Part shown: positions 19,069 to 29,265 of the stretch, one piece after another
Layout: every line of letters begins with the position of its first letter
Numbering within the stretch: the stretch's first letter is position 1
Assembly (NCBI GenBank): GCA_963719285.1
Contig: CAVRBO010000001.1
Location: 1,682,487 to 1,746,486 of the forward strand
Origin: C-114 sp963719285
Lineage (GTDB): Bacteria > Chloroflexota > Limnocylindria > Limnocylindrales > CSP1-4
DNA: 64,000 bases
Reading direction: 5' to 3'
The notes under the pieces: generated by a model
Told to the model about the DNA's origin: nothing
Database searches by the model: none
What the model saw: only the letters and a program-made list of their open reading frames with translations
Position numbers and translations under genes: made by a program

Positions 19069-19437
19069 GTGCCACGACGCACGACATGCCGGCGGATCGG
19101 CGTACCCGACGCGTTCCGGCGGCTTCCGATGCACGAGGAAGATCTTGCCGGACTGCCCTCGTTCCGGGTCCTGCGGGTCTCGACCGAGGCCCTGGGAACG
19201 GCGACTCCGCATTCCACCGTCTCAGCAGAGCCCCACGCGCTCGCGGCCTTCGCGGTGCCCGCGGGCCACGCGGGCTCGGTACTCATCGCGGCCGGTCGAC
19301 GTGCCGCCTCGAGACACTCCCGGACGGCTCTCGTGTGTCTGCAAGATGACGCCGGGGCTCGCCGAGATCGTCGCGGCGATGGTCGCCGCGGTTCTCGACG
19401 CGGAGGCGGAAACGTCGGCCCGGGGACGCCGCGATGA
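19069..19437 (+). CDS. Small basic hypothetical protein upstream of recombinase
   Basis: Starts at GTG 19069 with GAAAGG eight bases upstream and ends by overlapping the recombinase start by four bases (ATGA at 19434-19437). The N-terminal half (RIGVPDAFRRLPMHEEDLAGLPSFRVLRVSTEAL) looks protein-like; the last ~30 residues are low-complexity Arg/Gly and may be out of frame. The equivalent position in other elements here holds a small coupled ORF. Function unknown. Confidence 0.35.
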   Translation: MPRRTTCRRIGVPDAFRRLPMHEEDLAGLPSFRVLRVSTEALGTATPHSTVSAEPHALAAFAVPAGHAGSVLIAAGRRAASRHSRTALVCLQDDAGARRDRRGDGRRGSRRGGGNVGPGTPR

Positions 19438-20939
19438 GCCTGGTGCGCGCGACCGATCTGCGGCCCGAGGACCTCGCCGGCCGGACCTGGGCGGGCTACG
19501 TCCGGGAGTCCACCCGGGGCCAGGCCGATCGGTATGGTCCCGAGCTCCAGCGGGCCGAGCAGCACCACTTCGCCGAGCGCCACGGCCTGATCTCGGCCGA
19601 CCGGGAGTACGTCGACCTCGTATCGGGCAAGGACACCCTCCGGCGGACGGACTTCGCCCGGATGGTCCTGGACGCCGAGGCCGGGGCCTTTGAGGTCCTC
19701 CTGTGCTATGACACGAGCCGCTTCGCTCGCAACGTCGCCGACGCCTGGGCCTACCGGGATCGGCTCGCCCGGGCCGGGGTCGTCCTCGTGTTCTGCGCCG
19801 ACGGGCTCATCGCGGGCAATGTCGACACGTATGAGCTGGAGGGACTCAAGACCGTCTCGGACGCCGCCTACATCCGACGGCTGTCCCGGAACGTCGCCCG
19901 GGGCTACGAGCAGAAGTGGCGGCTGTTCGACGATCCGGGCGGTCATCCCCCACTGGGCTTCGCCCGGACCGGGGAGCGCCAGCTCCTGAGCCCAGTCGAC
20001 GGCCCGGACTTGGAGCGCGTACGCCGGGCGTTCGACCTGTACGCGCTCGGGAGTTGGAGCGACACAGCGCTGGCCGACGAACTCGGGCTCACCGAGCCCG
20101 GGCTCTCGGAGATCCTCACCAACCCCCTGTATGCCGGGCGGGTGATCCGCCACAAGGGCCGCCCGGACGAGGAGGAACGGCCGGCCCGCTTCCCCGCCCC
20201 GGTCGACCCGGCCCTCTTCGATCGGGTCCAGGTGATCCGGGCCGAGCGCCGGACCCGCCACCCGGGCGGGATCGCCCGACGCCGCCCCTACCCGCTCGCC
20301 CGCCTCATGCGCTGCGTCCACTGCGGGAGCGGCTACCACGGAGACGCCAACAACGACCGCCGGCGCATCCGGCATGCCCGGCGGCCGGCATGCGGACCCT
20401 CCGCGACCTATCGGGCGGACCGCTTCGAGGTGCAGATCGCGGGGCTGTTCGACCGGGTCCGGCTCTCGGACGCCGACGTCGCGCAGGTGCTGCGGGCGAT
20501 GCGCGGCACAGCCCCGATTGCCAAGGCGCCCGATCCGGCCGCCCTGGCTGTGGCTCGGCAGGAGCTGCAGGCGCGGCTGGCCTCGGGCTCGATCGCGATC
20601 GAAGCCTTCAGCCGGGAGTGGCGCCGACTCGAACGGCCGGCCACGGCCGAACCGATGCCACCGGATGAGCTGCGGCTGCGACGCGCCCGGAGCCTGCTGC
20701 TGGAGTTCGGCACCCTGTGGCGGAACCCGGCCGTCCCGGACCAGCTGCGCGAGGACGCCCTGCGCGAGATTCTGGGTCAGGTCGACGTGGATGGCCCCGA
20801 GATCGTCGCCGTCCACCCGGCGCCGAACGAGAATGCCTGGTTGCTCGGACTCGTGGGCGTGCGGGAAGAACGGTTGACGACGCAACGACAGGTGGGACTG
20901 GTCGGGGCGAGAGGAGTGGCGCCGAGGCTATGCAGATGA
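19434..20939 (+). CDS. Large serine recombinase (integrase), intact
   Basis: 501 residues. An N-terminal resolvase domain carries the catalytic Ser in GYVRESTRGQADRYG (about residue 26) and an R-x-x-R-N segment (DTSRFARNVADAW). The recombinase domain follows (DPGGHPPLGFARTG, EILTNPLYAGRVIRHKG), then a zinc ribbon (MRCVHCGSGYHG .. ACG) and a helical C-terminus. The body differs clearly from the recombinases at 1, 31, 42 and 46.5 kb, yet the tail VGARGVAPRLCR and the following DNA are almost the same, pointing to a shared attachment sequence. Likely catalyses integration/excision of the element bounded by R1 (18.6 kb) and 20961. Confidence 0.93.
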   Translation: MSLVRATDLRPEDLAGRTWAGYVRESTRGQADRYGPELQRAEQHHFAERHGLISADREYVDLVSGKDTLRRTDFARMVLDAEAGAFEVLLCYDTSRFARNVADAWAYRDRLARAGVVLVFCADGLIAGNVDTYELEGLKTVSDAAYIRRLSRNVARGYEQKWRLFDDPGGHPPLGFARTGERQLLSPVDGPDLERVRRAFDLYALGSWSDTALADELGLTEPGLSEILTNPLYAGRVIRHKGRPDEEERPARFPAPVDPALFDRVQVIRAERRTRHPGGIARRRPYPLARLMRCVHCGSGYHGDANNDRRRIRHARRPACGPSATYRADRFEVQIAGLFDRVRLSDADVAQVLRAMRGTAPIAKAPDPAALAVARQELQARLASGSIAIEAFSREWRRLERPATAEPMPPDELRLRRARSLLLEFGTLWRNPAVPDQLREDALREILGQVDVDGPEIVAVHPAPNENAWLLGLVGVREERLTTQRQVGLVGARGVAPRLCR

Positions 20940-20961
20940 TCGTGCGCATCGCCACGCGACA
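20899..20961 (+). repeat. Recombinase 3'-end attachment-like repeat, copy 2
   Basis: TGGTCGGGGCGAGAGGAGT plus the downstream conserved ggcgccgaggcta and gtgcgcatcgccacgcgaca. It matches copy 1 although the recombinase gene bodies differ. Attachment site inferred. Confidence 0.7.
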
Positions 20962-21180
20962 TGGAGGGCGCGTTGTCACAGAGGCGAGCTGATCGTGGCC
21001 CGAAAGGCGTCGGCGAGGACGCCCAACCGAGTCTGCCGTACGAGCGGCCACCGCGGCCGCCTGAAATCCACTATCTCGACTCCACGGAACCCAGGGCAGC
21101 CCAGAGTCTCGAAACCAGCACGGTTCACACGCCGAGCCTTCTGAGCTCTCGTTTGTCAACAACCAATTCGTGAATCACAT

Positions 21181-21582
21181 TCAGTGCACCAACCAGTAGG
21201 ACAATTGCCAGCTCGTGTCCTTGATACAGATCGGCGGCGGCATGCGCGCGATCACCTTACCGTCGAGGGAACGGGCGACGATGTCGGCGGTCGTGCACGA
21301 CTCCTGGTCTCGGCGCCCCGGTTGCGATAGGTCGAACGCGAAGGTCTTGGTTACGCCCGGCTCCAGCCGACCACCTTGCATCTCACCGTCCTTCAGGTAC
21401 ACGATCTCGACCGGGTCGGACATGTCATTCCAGATGACGATGCCGGGCTGTCGCTCGACGAAGCAGGACGCCAGCAGGAGGGGCAGGACGAGCATCGCGA
21501 GGGTGGCGCCTCGAGCCCACCCCAACGCATGGCCGACCCGCGGCTTGCACCCGGAACCAGGGGAACGACTCCAGGCCTTCAT
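21181..21582 (-). CDS. Small secreted lipoprotein after giant metalloprotease
   Basis: 133 residues with hydrophobic segment TLAMLVLPLLLASC (lipobox LLASC) and a beta-rich mature region (PGIVIWNDMSDPVEIVYLKDGE, GRLEPGVTKTFAF, CTTADIVARSLDGK). It starts nine bases after the giant-protein stop, so the two are co-transcribed. General layout matches the SEQG lipoproteins (short signal, early N-x-x-x-x-V, central PG, late C-x-x-x-x-W), but sequence similarity is weak. Confidence 0.72.
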   Translation of the reverse strand: MKAWSRSPGSGCKPRVGHALGWARGATLAMLVLPLLLASCFVERQPGIVIWNDMSDPVEIVYLKDGEMQGGRLEPGVTKTFAFDLSQPGRRDQESCTTADIVARSLDGKVIARMPPPICIKDTSWQLSYWLVH

Positions 21583-21591
21583 CGTTGCACC

Positions 21592-24500
21592 TCACCCATA
21601 GGGTTGGTTCTCAAAGTCGATCCAGTCGAGGATGAGCAGGCGCGTCGGGGTGGACGGGAACCCGATCGTGTCAATCTCGAGGTGCGCCGCCCCGCCCGTG
21701 GGTCCGCTCACGACCTGGGCTGTCGCGGGTTCTGGGTCGGTGGCCTGCCAGACCTTCGCCTGGAGGACTCCGTCGGCTTCCTGGAGGCGGAGGAACCACG
21801 GTCGACAGGCGTCGAAGTCGACGAGCTGGACGGAACTCGTCGGCGAGCCGATGAGGACACCGCTCTTCGTGAGGACGATCGGGCTCCCGGCATCGACGAG
21901 GACGAGGTCGTCGGTCGCGACGCAATCGGAGAACTGCCCGACCGCCAGGAAATCGGTGACGAGCGAGGGGAAGTCGAGCCGGCTCCCGATCAGCTTGCCA
22001 AGCGCCAGCCGGCCTTGTCCGGAGGCCACATCGCCAAAGGTGTCGTCGGGCTGACTCGACTTCCACTGTGAACCCCCGCTGGCGACCCCCCAGCCGTAGA
22101 AGACCGAGCGCTCGAAGGTGTCGGCGACCAGTCCAGGCGTGGGCGCGATCACGACCTGGACCGACACGTTGCTGCCGCCGATCGGGTCCACGTGCGTCAG
22201 CATGATGGTGACACGTTGGCACTCATCGGGAAGGTACACGACGGTCGTGTCGACGCCGGTCAGCTCGAGTGTCGTCGGCGCGGCACACGGGGTCGGATAG
22301 GTCGAGAAGGCCGCGATCGAGGCCGTGACCGGCGACCCCACCGGAGTGGTGAACTCGAACCAGTACCGGCCGCTGTTCATGGGCGCCTGGAACTCCAGGT
22401 ACGCCGAGCCGCCCGGCTGGAGTGGCGAGGACTGCTGCCACGTCACGAACTGATCGTCAATCTTGATGAGCTTCCGGCCGGGCCGGGCAAGGTCGCTGAA
22501 GTACGGCTGCTTTGTTGGGTCGTCTCCGTGCGTTACCGGATCCGTGCTCGCACCAAGCAGCTCCCGCCAGCGCGCGGTGTCTGGATCCCGGTAGGTGCCA
22601 TCGACGCCGGGTGCGTTCAGAAGGTAGTTCGCCCGCGTGAAGGCCGGCAACGCGTCCGCGAAGCTCGAGGATGGGCTCAGTGCCGCGAGGGCGCTGTTGA
22701 TGGCCGCGAGCGACGACTGTCCATCGCCAATCCTCGTCCAGATGTCCTTGATCACGCCCGGAACCGGGTCGATGTGGCCGCTCCCGGTCGTGAATGACGC
22801 AGAGTCCCCGGCCCATTCCTCCAGGAACTCGGCGAAGATAAAGGCCCCATACTCGTGGTGGGTGTCCGAGAACGACAGAGGGCTCCCGGGTGCCTTCAAC
22901 ATCTCGAACAGGCTGTATGCGTACCTCTCGTGGTCAGGCACGAGAGGAGCAGGGGGCGGCCAATCATAGTCCTCCCAGTCCTGCGGCTCTCGGTCCGCGG
23001 CCTTGTGTGCGCCCCATTCTGCGGTCGCTTCCGATAGCCACCGCGGATCCACCGTGTGCGTCGGGTCCGCCGCGAGCTTCTCGAAAAGGATGATCGCATT
23101 CGCGATGCGGTCGGTGTCGCTGATGTCATCACCGAGCACCGCTGTCGCCTCCATCTCGTGGAAGTATTCATGACGGGCGACGTAGATCGGGTTGTCGATG
23201 CTGTAGGAGCGATACGGGACGACGATGCGACCGGGTATGGCAAGGCCCGTCTCATACTTGGGAGGGAGGTTGAATGGGCCGACCTTGAACAGATAGTCCG
23301 CCACGGCCACCTTGAACTTCCCGCCCGTCCAGTTGGAGTAGCCCATTTCGTTGTACGTTTGGCGCGCCTGTTCCAGTCCATACGCGAGGCGGTCGACCCA
23401 ATCGGGGACGCCATCGCACGCACCGCAGTAGGCCGACAGAGTTGGTCCGTCCGTCAGCTCCCATTCGTCATCCAGTGGCGGATTCTGGCTGTTGCTTTGA
23501 TCGATCTCGTACTCGATCCTGAAGTGCTCCGTCTCGAAGATGCAGGGTCCGAGGAGCGAACAGTGGGCGGCGATCTCGGAGTCGACGATCTCCAATACGG
23601 CCGCCGGTGTTCCCGTCAAAGCCCACTCCTCCTCAAGGGCGACGAGCTCGTCGATGATCGCATCCTGCGTCGCCGGGGTCAGGTCGTTCCACTCGGCGAC
23701 CGCACTGAGGAGGGCCTCGGTCCCGTCCATTGCCGAGGTCGCGTCCGACTGGTAGCGACTCGGCAACGCCGTCGGATCGATGATCGCATCGACCCGGATC
23801 GTCGCCGCTTCGTCGGCGGTCAGGCGGCCACTCGCTTCGTCCGCCTGGGCGCGGGCCTCGCTCGGCAGGCTGTTGTCGACATGGACCGAGCCGGGAGCCG
23901 TCGTCGCCACATGGCCGTCGCCGTCATGCGCCCGGACCTGGAGGAGGTGGTCGCCGTCGGATACGCTGCTGGTGTCCCATTGGAAGTCGTACGGCGCACT
24001 CGAGATCGTGCCGGATGACACCCCGTCGACGAGGAGGTCGACAGTCGTGACCGCCACATCGTCGGAGGCGTCCGCGATGAGCGGCTCCGTAGCGAACATC
24101 GGCTGATCCGAGGTCGTGAGGTCGACGCTCGGGTAGCCGGTCTGGCCGCTCGTGACCCAGATGTCCGAGACCGCCGTGATCGGTCCGTACGGGTTGTCGG
24201 CCGCGTCGGTCCACGACACGGCGACGGTGCTCGTCGCCATGCCCTCCACGTAGGCGCTCGGCACGTCGTACGTCACGACGAGGCTGGCGGTCTCGGCCTG
24301 ACCCAGCGTCGGGGTCAGGCCCGTCGCCGCGCCGCTGACCGTGCCGTCGAGGCTCGCCTCGGCGGACGCCGTGGCCGCGGCCACGTTGCCCACGTTGAGG
24401 ATGCTCAGCGACACCGAGGCGGCGGAACCGCCGGTCGTCGCGGTGGTCAGCGGGGGGACCGAGACCACGAGGATCGGCATCTCGATGACGAGGACCTGGG

Positions 24501-27500
24501 CGTCGTCGGCGACGACTGGCCCAGCCGTCGCATCGGTGGCCGTGACATGGGCCGCCGCGGTAAACGGCCCATAGCTGCGCAGGCGGGCGATGTATTCGAG
24601 ATCGGTCTCAGCGCCGCCCTTGACCGTCGGTCCCGCGACGGTCCCATCCGTGTCGACGCTGATCGGGGTCGCGCCCAGCTCGAGCTGGGCCAGGGCGGGC
24701 ACGCTGACCGCATCGAAGGTCTCCGAGGCGATACCCTCGACGTCGATCGCGATGGTGGCGTCGGTCACGGCGGTGGCGACGTTCTGGACGGCCGTCGTCA
24801 GGCCGGACGCGAGGTCCGCCGGCTGGTCAAACGTCCCGGCGGCATAGCTCACCTCGAGGTGTAAGACGGCCCTGATACCGCTCGTCTGAACCGGGTCCCG
24901 GAGGACGTCGATGAGCGCGGCATCGAGGGGAACCGAGAGGTGCGTGTCCCAGTCCGCGGTCGCGCCCTCGGCGAGGACCGTGCCGACGAAGGCGTCGAAG
25001 CTCAGCGGGTAGTCCACCCCCGACGCCGTGATGCCGGGCGCCGAGACGCCGAGCCGTGGCAGCCCCGTCGGGGGCGCGACGATCACGGACCAGGAAGCCC
25101 GCGCGGCATGGTAGGCGGAGAACGCGACCCACGATCCCTGGCCCGCGGCGCGCCGCTCGAGGGTGATCGTCGCCGCTTCGATCGTGGAGGCAGCGCCCGT
25201 CGGGTTGCTGGCCGTGATATCGGCGGTCAGGCCGAGGGCCGCCGCTGGGTAGGAGAGTTGCGCCGAGACGGTGATCGGGCTGCCCGGGTGGAGGGCCGCC
25301 ATCTGCGGAGCCAGCTCCACGACGAGCTGCGGGACGAGCTCCGGGGTCACCCCGGCCATGCCGAGTTGGACCGCCGGGCGGTACAAGACCGTCCCCGACG
25401 AGGCGACGCTCGTGTTGCCGGCGCCATCGACGAGGCTGATCTGCCACTGGTGGCACTGGCCCGCGATCAGGTCGGCATCGTGCGGCGAGGTCGCCTCGGT
25501 CGCCGCACTCCAGGCGGACCAGGTCACGCCTGCGCAGGCGTCGGCGAGTGGCGCCGCATCGCGTGTCTGGATCGTCTGCGACGCGATCCCGGCGGGCGCG
25601 CTCGGAGTCGTCCAGGTGAGCTCGAACGGCGAGGACGTGATCTCGAGGGCGGCGGCCTCGTCGGGTGCGTCGAAGTCTGCCGGGCCGACGCTCGTGACGA
25701 TGAGGACCGGCAGGGCGGCCGACGCGGCGCCGGTGTTGCCGGCCGCGTCGGTCGCCGTCGCGCTGACGTTATGAACTCCATCGCTGAAGGGGCTGGCCGC
25801 CGTGATCGACCAGGCACCCGAGCCATCCGCCAGCCCGGTCCCGGCCAGGGTCAGCCCGTCGAACAGGCTGATGGTGGCGTCGGGCTCGGCGGAGCCCGTG
25901 AAGACGAGCTCGGTCGTCGCCTTCGTGATGTCGTCGCTGCTGCTCGTGCCGGTGTCGGACGCCGCATCGAGGTCGGGCCTCGACGGCGGGACCGGGGCGG
26001 TCCGGTCGACGGTCACGGATGGCGCCGTGGCGGGGCTCACCGGACCCGAGTTCGCGCCGTCGCTTACCGCGTCGGCATCGAGGGTGAGGATGACCGTCCC
26101 GGCTGTCCCGCCGGTGAGGGTCACCGTGTACGGGCCGGCCCCGGCGCCGATCAGGCCGGTGACGCTCCAACCCGTCGCCGTCCCGGAGATGGTGAAGCCG
26201 GCGGCGGCGAGGTCGCTCACGGGTTCGCTGAAGGTGAGGGAGTAGGGGAGGCTCGTCGCCGCGGTCGGCGTCGTCGGGGCGCTGAACTCGGACATGCCGG
26301 GGGCGGTCCGGTCGACGGTCACCGTGGCCGCCGTGCTCGGGCTCGTCGGGCCGGCGTTGCCGGCGGGATCGCTGACGGTGCTCGCGGTGAGGGTGAGGAT
26401 GACCGTCCCGACCGTACCGCCGGTCAGGGTGACGGTGTACGGGCCAGAACCGGAGCCGCCGACGTCGGTGACGCTCCAGTCGGTGGCTGTGCCGCCGATC
26501 GCGAAATCGCCTGCCGTCAGACCGGTCACGGGCTCATCGAAGGTGAGGCTGTACGCGAGGCTCGTCGCGTTCGTCGGCGAGGCGGGCGGCGTGAAGACGG
26601 CCACGGAGGGGGCGGTCCGGTCGACGGTCACCGTGGCGGCCGTGGTTGGACTCGCCGGGCCGGCGTTGCCGGCGGGATCGGCCACGCTGCTCGCGCCCAG
26701 GGTGAGGATGACCGTGCCGGCGGTCCCGCCGGTCAGGGTGATCGTGTACGGGCCGGAACCGGTGATCGAGCCGACGCTCCAGCCGGTCGCGCTGCCGCTG
26801 ATCGTGAAATCGCCGGCGGCCAGGCCGCTCACCGACTCGCTGAAGGTCAGGCTATAAGGGAGGCTCGTCGCGTTCGTCGGCGTGGCTGGGGCCGTGAAGG
26901 CCGACACGGACGGTGCCGTCCGGTCGACGGTCACGGTGGCTGCCGTGGCTGGGCTCGCCGGACCGGTGCTGGCGCCGTCGCTGACCGTCGAGGCGTTGAG
27001 GGTGAGGATGACCGTGCCGGCGGTCCCGCCGGTCAGGGTCACGGTGTACGGGCCGGAACCCGTGATCGAGCCGACGCTCCAGCCGGTCGCACTCCCGCTG
27101 GTCGTGAAATCGCCCGCGGCGAGGCCGCTGACCGACTCGCTGAAGGTGAGGCTGTACGGCAGGCTCGTCGCGGCGGTCGGCGTCGTCGGGGCCGTGAAGG
27201 CCGACACGGAGGGCGCCGTCGCGTCCCACATGAACGGCGAGGTCGCCCACGCGCTCCAGCTCGAGCCGTTGTAGGCGCGGACATGCCAGTAGTACGTGGT
27301 GCCGTCGCTCAGGTTCGCCGCGGTCGTCCAGCTCGTCGCGGCGCCGCTCGCATCTCCGCTCGTGCTGATGATCGAGGTGAAGCCCGCGTCGGTCGCGACA
27401 TCGACGTGATAGAGGGTCTGGGGCGCGCTCCCGGCATCGGCGTAGGACCAGGAGAGGACCTTGCTCGACGTCGATCCGGTCGGCGCGACGACGGTCGCGC

Positions 27501-29052
27501 TCGGGGTGTGGTAGGTGATCGAGAGAGCCGGCACACTGCTGCCCTGCTCGCTCGCGATGAACCGCTTCCAGTACGTCGAGCCCTTGCCGATCGTATCGAT
27601 CTGGAAGCCGTAGTTCGCGGCCGGGGTGAGCCCCTTGAGCCAGGTCTGGACGATCGACTGGACGTTCCAGACGCACCAGGAGGCCTCGACGCAGCCGGCG
27701 CTCACCGAGCTCGCGGTGTAGTCGGGCCGGGTGTTCCAGGTGATCCCGTTCTCGGTCCACGAATCGAGGACCCGCCGGACGTACGTCGTCTCGGTCGTCG
27801 GGGCGTTGTAGTACTGGTGGTAGGGGTCGAGCCGGAGGCTCGCCGCGTCGACCGTCACGTTGGCGTACGCGCCGAGGTTCCAGCGCAGGTAGTCGTAGCT
27901 CGTGCCCGAGATGCCCCCAGGGTCGGTCCCGTTCCAGAGCTCGTGGTAGTAGGGCGAATCGGGGCGCTGGTAGTCGTCGAAGTTCGTCGTCGGGAAGGCC
28001 GACGCGGTGTGGGCGTCGCCGTAGCTGTTCGAGCCGGCATTCGCGACCCAGCCCGTCGAGGGGTCGACGTAGACCGGGTAGACCGCGCTCGCGAGCCAGG
28101 CCGGGTCGACCCGGACGGTCACGGTCCGACCGTCGGCGCCGAGGACGAGGCTGACCGCACCCGTGTAGCGGCCGCCGCCGGCGAACGCGTCGGGCGTCGA
28201 ATCGACGGCGTACGGGCGGGGGATGGCGGCGATCGGCGTGTCCGTCGCGTCGACGAGGGCGATCGAGCCGTCGGCCCGGGGCACGAGGGTCAGGCCGGGG
28301 GCGTCGACGACGTAGCGCAGGGTGGGGTCGGCCGGGACGGCGTGCCAGATGAAGAAGCTCTTCGCGCCGTGGGCGTTGGCGATGACCCGCAGGTCGACCC
28401 CCGGCACGATGCCCGGGTAGTCGGCCACCGGTCCGTCGATCGTGGGCCGGACGTTGGTCGCGGTCCGGGCGAGATCTGCCGGCAGGCGGAAGCCGATCGT
28501 CCGGCCGCCCGCGCTGAGCGAGAGGAAGTCGCCCGCGGCCTTCGAATTGGCGATCGCGACCGCGACCGGGGCCTTGTCCGAGACCGCCCTGACCCCGTCG
28601 GTCACGGACGGCGTGAAGCCGACCTCGACGGGCACGTACGTGGTGCTGCCGGCCGGCCGGTAGAAGGCCGAATTGAGGAAGAACTGGGTCGTCTTGGTGC
28701 CGTCGTGGTTGTCGAACGCCTGCGAGTACTCGGTCCGCTCGGCGACGATCTCGGTCGCCCCGGGCTTGGGGCCATCGCGGGGGTCCGGGGGAGCGGCGGT
28801 CGGGCTGGGACTCGGGGCCAGGGTCGGAGCGGCAGACGGGAGCGCGGGCGTCGGCGCGATCGAGGTCGCGGGCGATGGCTCGGCCGTGGGCGGGAGGCTC
28901 GGCGGAGCCGTCGGGGCGCTCGACGCGGTCGGCGAGGGCGGTGGCGTCGGGTCCGCCGCCCGGACGCTCGGGACGAGCCCGCCGCCGACCAGCAGGATGA
29001 CGCTCGCCGCCAGGACCAGGGCCCGCGATGCCACGGCCGACCGATGCGCCAC
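21592..29052 (-). CDS. Giant secreted modular metalloprotease
   Basis: About 2486 residues; start GTG 29052 preceded by GGAGGGAGG. Order: signal peptide (VLAASVILLVGGGLVPSVRA), Pro/Ser/Ala linker, RHS/WapA-like beta domain, DNRLRE domain (about residues 330-510), an FnIII-like segment, at least five ~95-residue Ig-like repeats (APSVSAFTAPTTPT..VSGLAAGDFTISGSATGWSV), long beta-rich arrays, then near residue 1960 HEYFHEMEA, an HExxH zinc-protease motif like that of MXAN_6640-type proteins, and a beta-rich C-terminus. Apparently unbroken. The front is shared with 7795-9514 and 33449-39454; the effector region is its own. Probably exported; substrate unknown. Confidence 0.85.
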   Translation of the reverse strand: MAHRSAVASRALVLAASVILLVGGGLVPSVRAADPTPPPSPTASSAPTAPPSLPPTAEPSPATSIAPTPALPSAAPTLAPSPSPTAAPPDPRDGPKPGATEIVAERTEYSQAFDNHDGTKTTQFFLNSAFYRPAGSTTYVPVEVGFTPSVTDGVRAVSDKAPVAVAIANSKAAGDFLSLSAGGRTIGFRLPADLARTATNVRPTIDGPVADYPGIVPGVDLRVIANAHGAKSFFIWHAVPADPTLRYVVDAPGLTLVPRADGSIALVDATDTPIAAIPRPYAVDSTPDAFAGGGRYTGAVSLVLGADGRTVTVRVDPAWLASAVYPVYVDPSTGWVANAGSNSYGDAHTASAFPTTNFDDYQRPDSPYYHELWNGTDPGGISGTSYDYLRWNLGAYANVTVDAASLRLDPYHQYYNAPTTETTYVRRVLDSWTENGITWNTRPDYTASSVSAGCVEASWCVWNVQSIVQTWLKGLTPAANYGFQIDTIGKGSTYWKRFIASEQGSSVPALSITYHTPSATVVAPTGSTSSKVLSWSYADAGSAPQTLYHVDVATDAGFTSIISTSGDASGAATSWTTAANLSDGTTYYWHVRAYNGSSWSAWATSPFMWDATAPSVSAFTAPTTPTAATSLPYSLTFSESVSGLAAGDFTTSGSATGWSVGSITGSGPYTVTLTGGTAGTVILTLNASTVSDGASTGPASPATAATVTVDRTAPSVSAFTAPATPTNATSLPYSLTFSESVSGLAAGDFTISGSATGWSVGSITGSGPYTITLTGGTAGTVILTLGASSVADPAGNAGPASPTTAATVTVDRTAPSVAVFTPPASPTNATSLAYSLTFDEPVTGLTAGDFAIGGTATDWSVTDVGGSGSGPYTVTLTGGTVGTVILTLTASTVSDPAGNAGPTSPSTAATVTVDRTAPGMSEFSAPTTPTAATSLPYSLTFSEPVSDLAAAGFTISGTATGWSVTGLIGAGAGPYTVTLTGGTAGTVILTLDADAVSDGANSGPVSPATAPSVTVDRTAPVPPSRPDLDAASDTGTSSSDDITKATTELVFTGSAEPDATISLFDGLTLAGTGLADGSGAWSITAASPFSDGVHNVSATATDAAGNTGAASAALPVLIVTSVGPADFDAPDEAAALEITSSPFELTWTTPSAPAGIASQTIQTRDAAPLADACAGVTWSAWSAATEATSPHDADLIAGQCHQWQISLVDGAGNTSVASSGTVLYRPAVQLGMAGVTPELVPQLVVELAPQMAALHPGSPITVSAQLSYPAAALGLTADITASNPTGAASTIEAATITLERRAAGQGSWVAFSAYHAARASWSVIVAPPTGLPRLGVSAPGITASGVDYPLSFDAFVGTVLAEGATADWDTHLSVPLDAALIDVLRDPVQTSGIRAVLHLEVSYAAGTFDQPADLASGLTTAVQNVATAVTDATIAIDVEGIASETFDAVSVPALAQLELGATPISVDTDGTVAGPTVKGGAETDLEYIARLRSYGPFTAAAHVTATDATAGPVVADDAQVLVIEMPILVVSVPPLTTATTGGSAASVSLSILNVGNVAAATASAEASLDGTVSGAATGLTPTLGQAETASLVVTYDVPSAYVEGMATSTVAVSWTDAADNPYGPITAVSDIWVTSGQTGYPSVDLTTSDQPMFATEPLIADASDDVAVTTVDLLVDGVSSGTISSAPYDFQWDTSSVSDGDHLLQVRAHDGDGHVATTAPGSVHVDNSLPSEARAQADEASGRLTADEAATIRVDAIIDPTALPSRYQSDATSAMDGTEALLSAVAEWNDLTPATQDAIIDELVALEEEWALTGTPAAVLEIVDSEIAAHCSLLGPCIFETEHFRIEYEIDQSNSQNPPLDDEWELTDGPTLSAYCGACDGVPDWVDRLAYGLEQARQTYNEMGYSNWTGGKFKVAVADYLFKVGPFNLPPKYETGLAIPGRIVVPYRSYSIDNPIYVARHEYFHEMEATAVLGDDISDTDRIANAIILFEKLAADPTHTVDPRWLSEATAEWGAHKAADREPQDWEDYDWPPPAPLVPDHERYAYSLFEMLKAPGSPLSFSDTHHEYGAFIFAEFLEEWAGDSASFTTGSGHIDPVPGVIKDIWTRIGDGQSSLAAINSALAALSPSSSFADALPAFTRANYLLNAPGVDGTYRDPDTARWRELLGASTDPVTHGDDPTKQPYFSDLARPGRKLIKIDDQFVTWQQSSPLQPGGSAYLEFQAPMNSGRYWFEFTTPVGSPVTASIAAFSTYPTPCAAPTTLELTGVDTTVVYLPDECQRVTIMLTHVDPIGGSNVSVQVVIAPTPGLVADTFERSVFYGWGVASGGSQWKSSQPDDTFGDVASGQGRLALGKLIGSRLDFPSLVTDFLAVGQFSDCVATDDLVLVDAGSPIVLTKSGVLIGSPTSSVQLVDFDACRPWFLRLQEADGVLQAKVWQATDPEPATAQVVSGPTGGAAHLEIDTIGFPSTPTRLLILDWIDFENQPYG

Positions 29053-29265
29053 AGTGGTGCCTCCCTCCAACCTGTGGTCGCCGGCTCCGATCCCGATGTC
29101 GCACGCCCACCGTCGGGAGCCAGGCGGATCCTGGTCCCTTGCTGCGGGGCGCGCCGCGTCTCCGTGGCAGATTGCGTCGCAGCCAATGCGACGCGAGGTT
29201 GTTCTGCGGTTGACCATACGCGGAGGAGACGGGGCCGGCAGGGCCATTCGGCCCCATCCGATGGC
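29053..29265 (-). promoter_or_regulatory. Conserved structured 5' leader of giant-protein gene, copy 2
   Basis: Aligned with the leaders at 9515 and 39455. The stem GCGTCGC..GCGACGC is kept although its flanking bases are changed, as are CCAGG/CCTGG around the ATCC loop and GGGCC/GGCCC. It ends in the GGAGGGAGG ribosome binding site. Confidence 0.5.
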
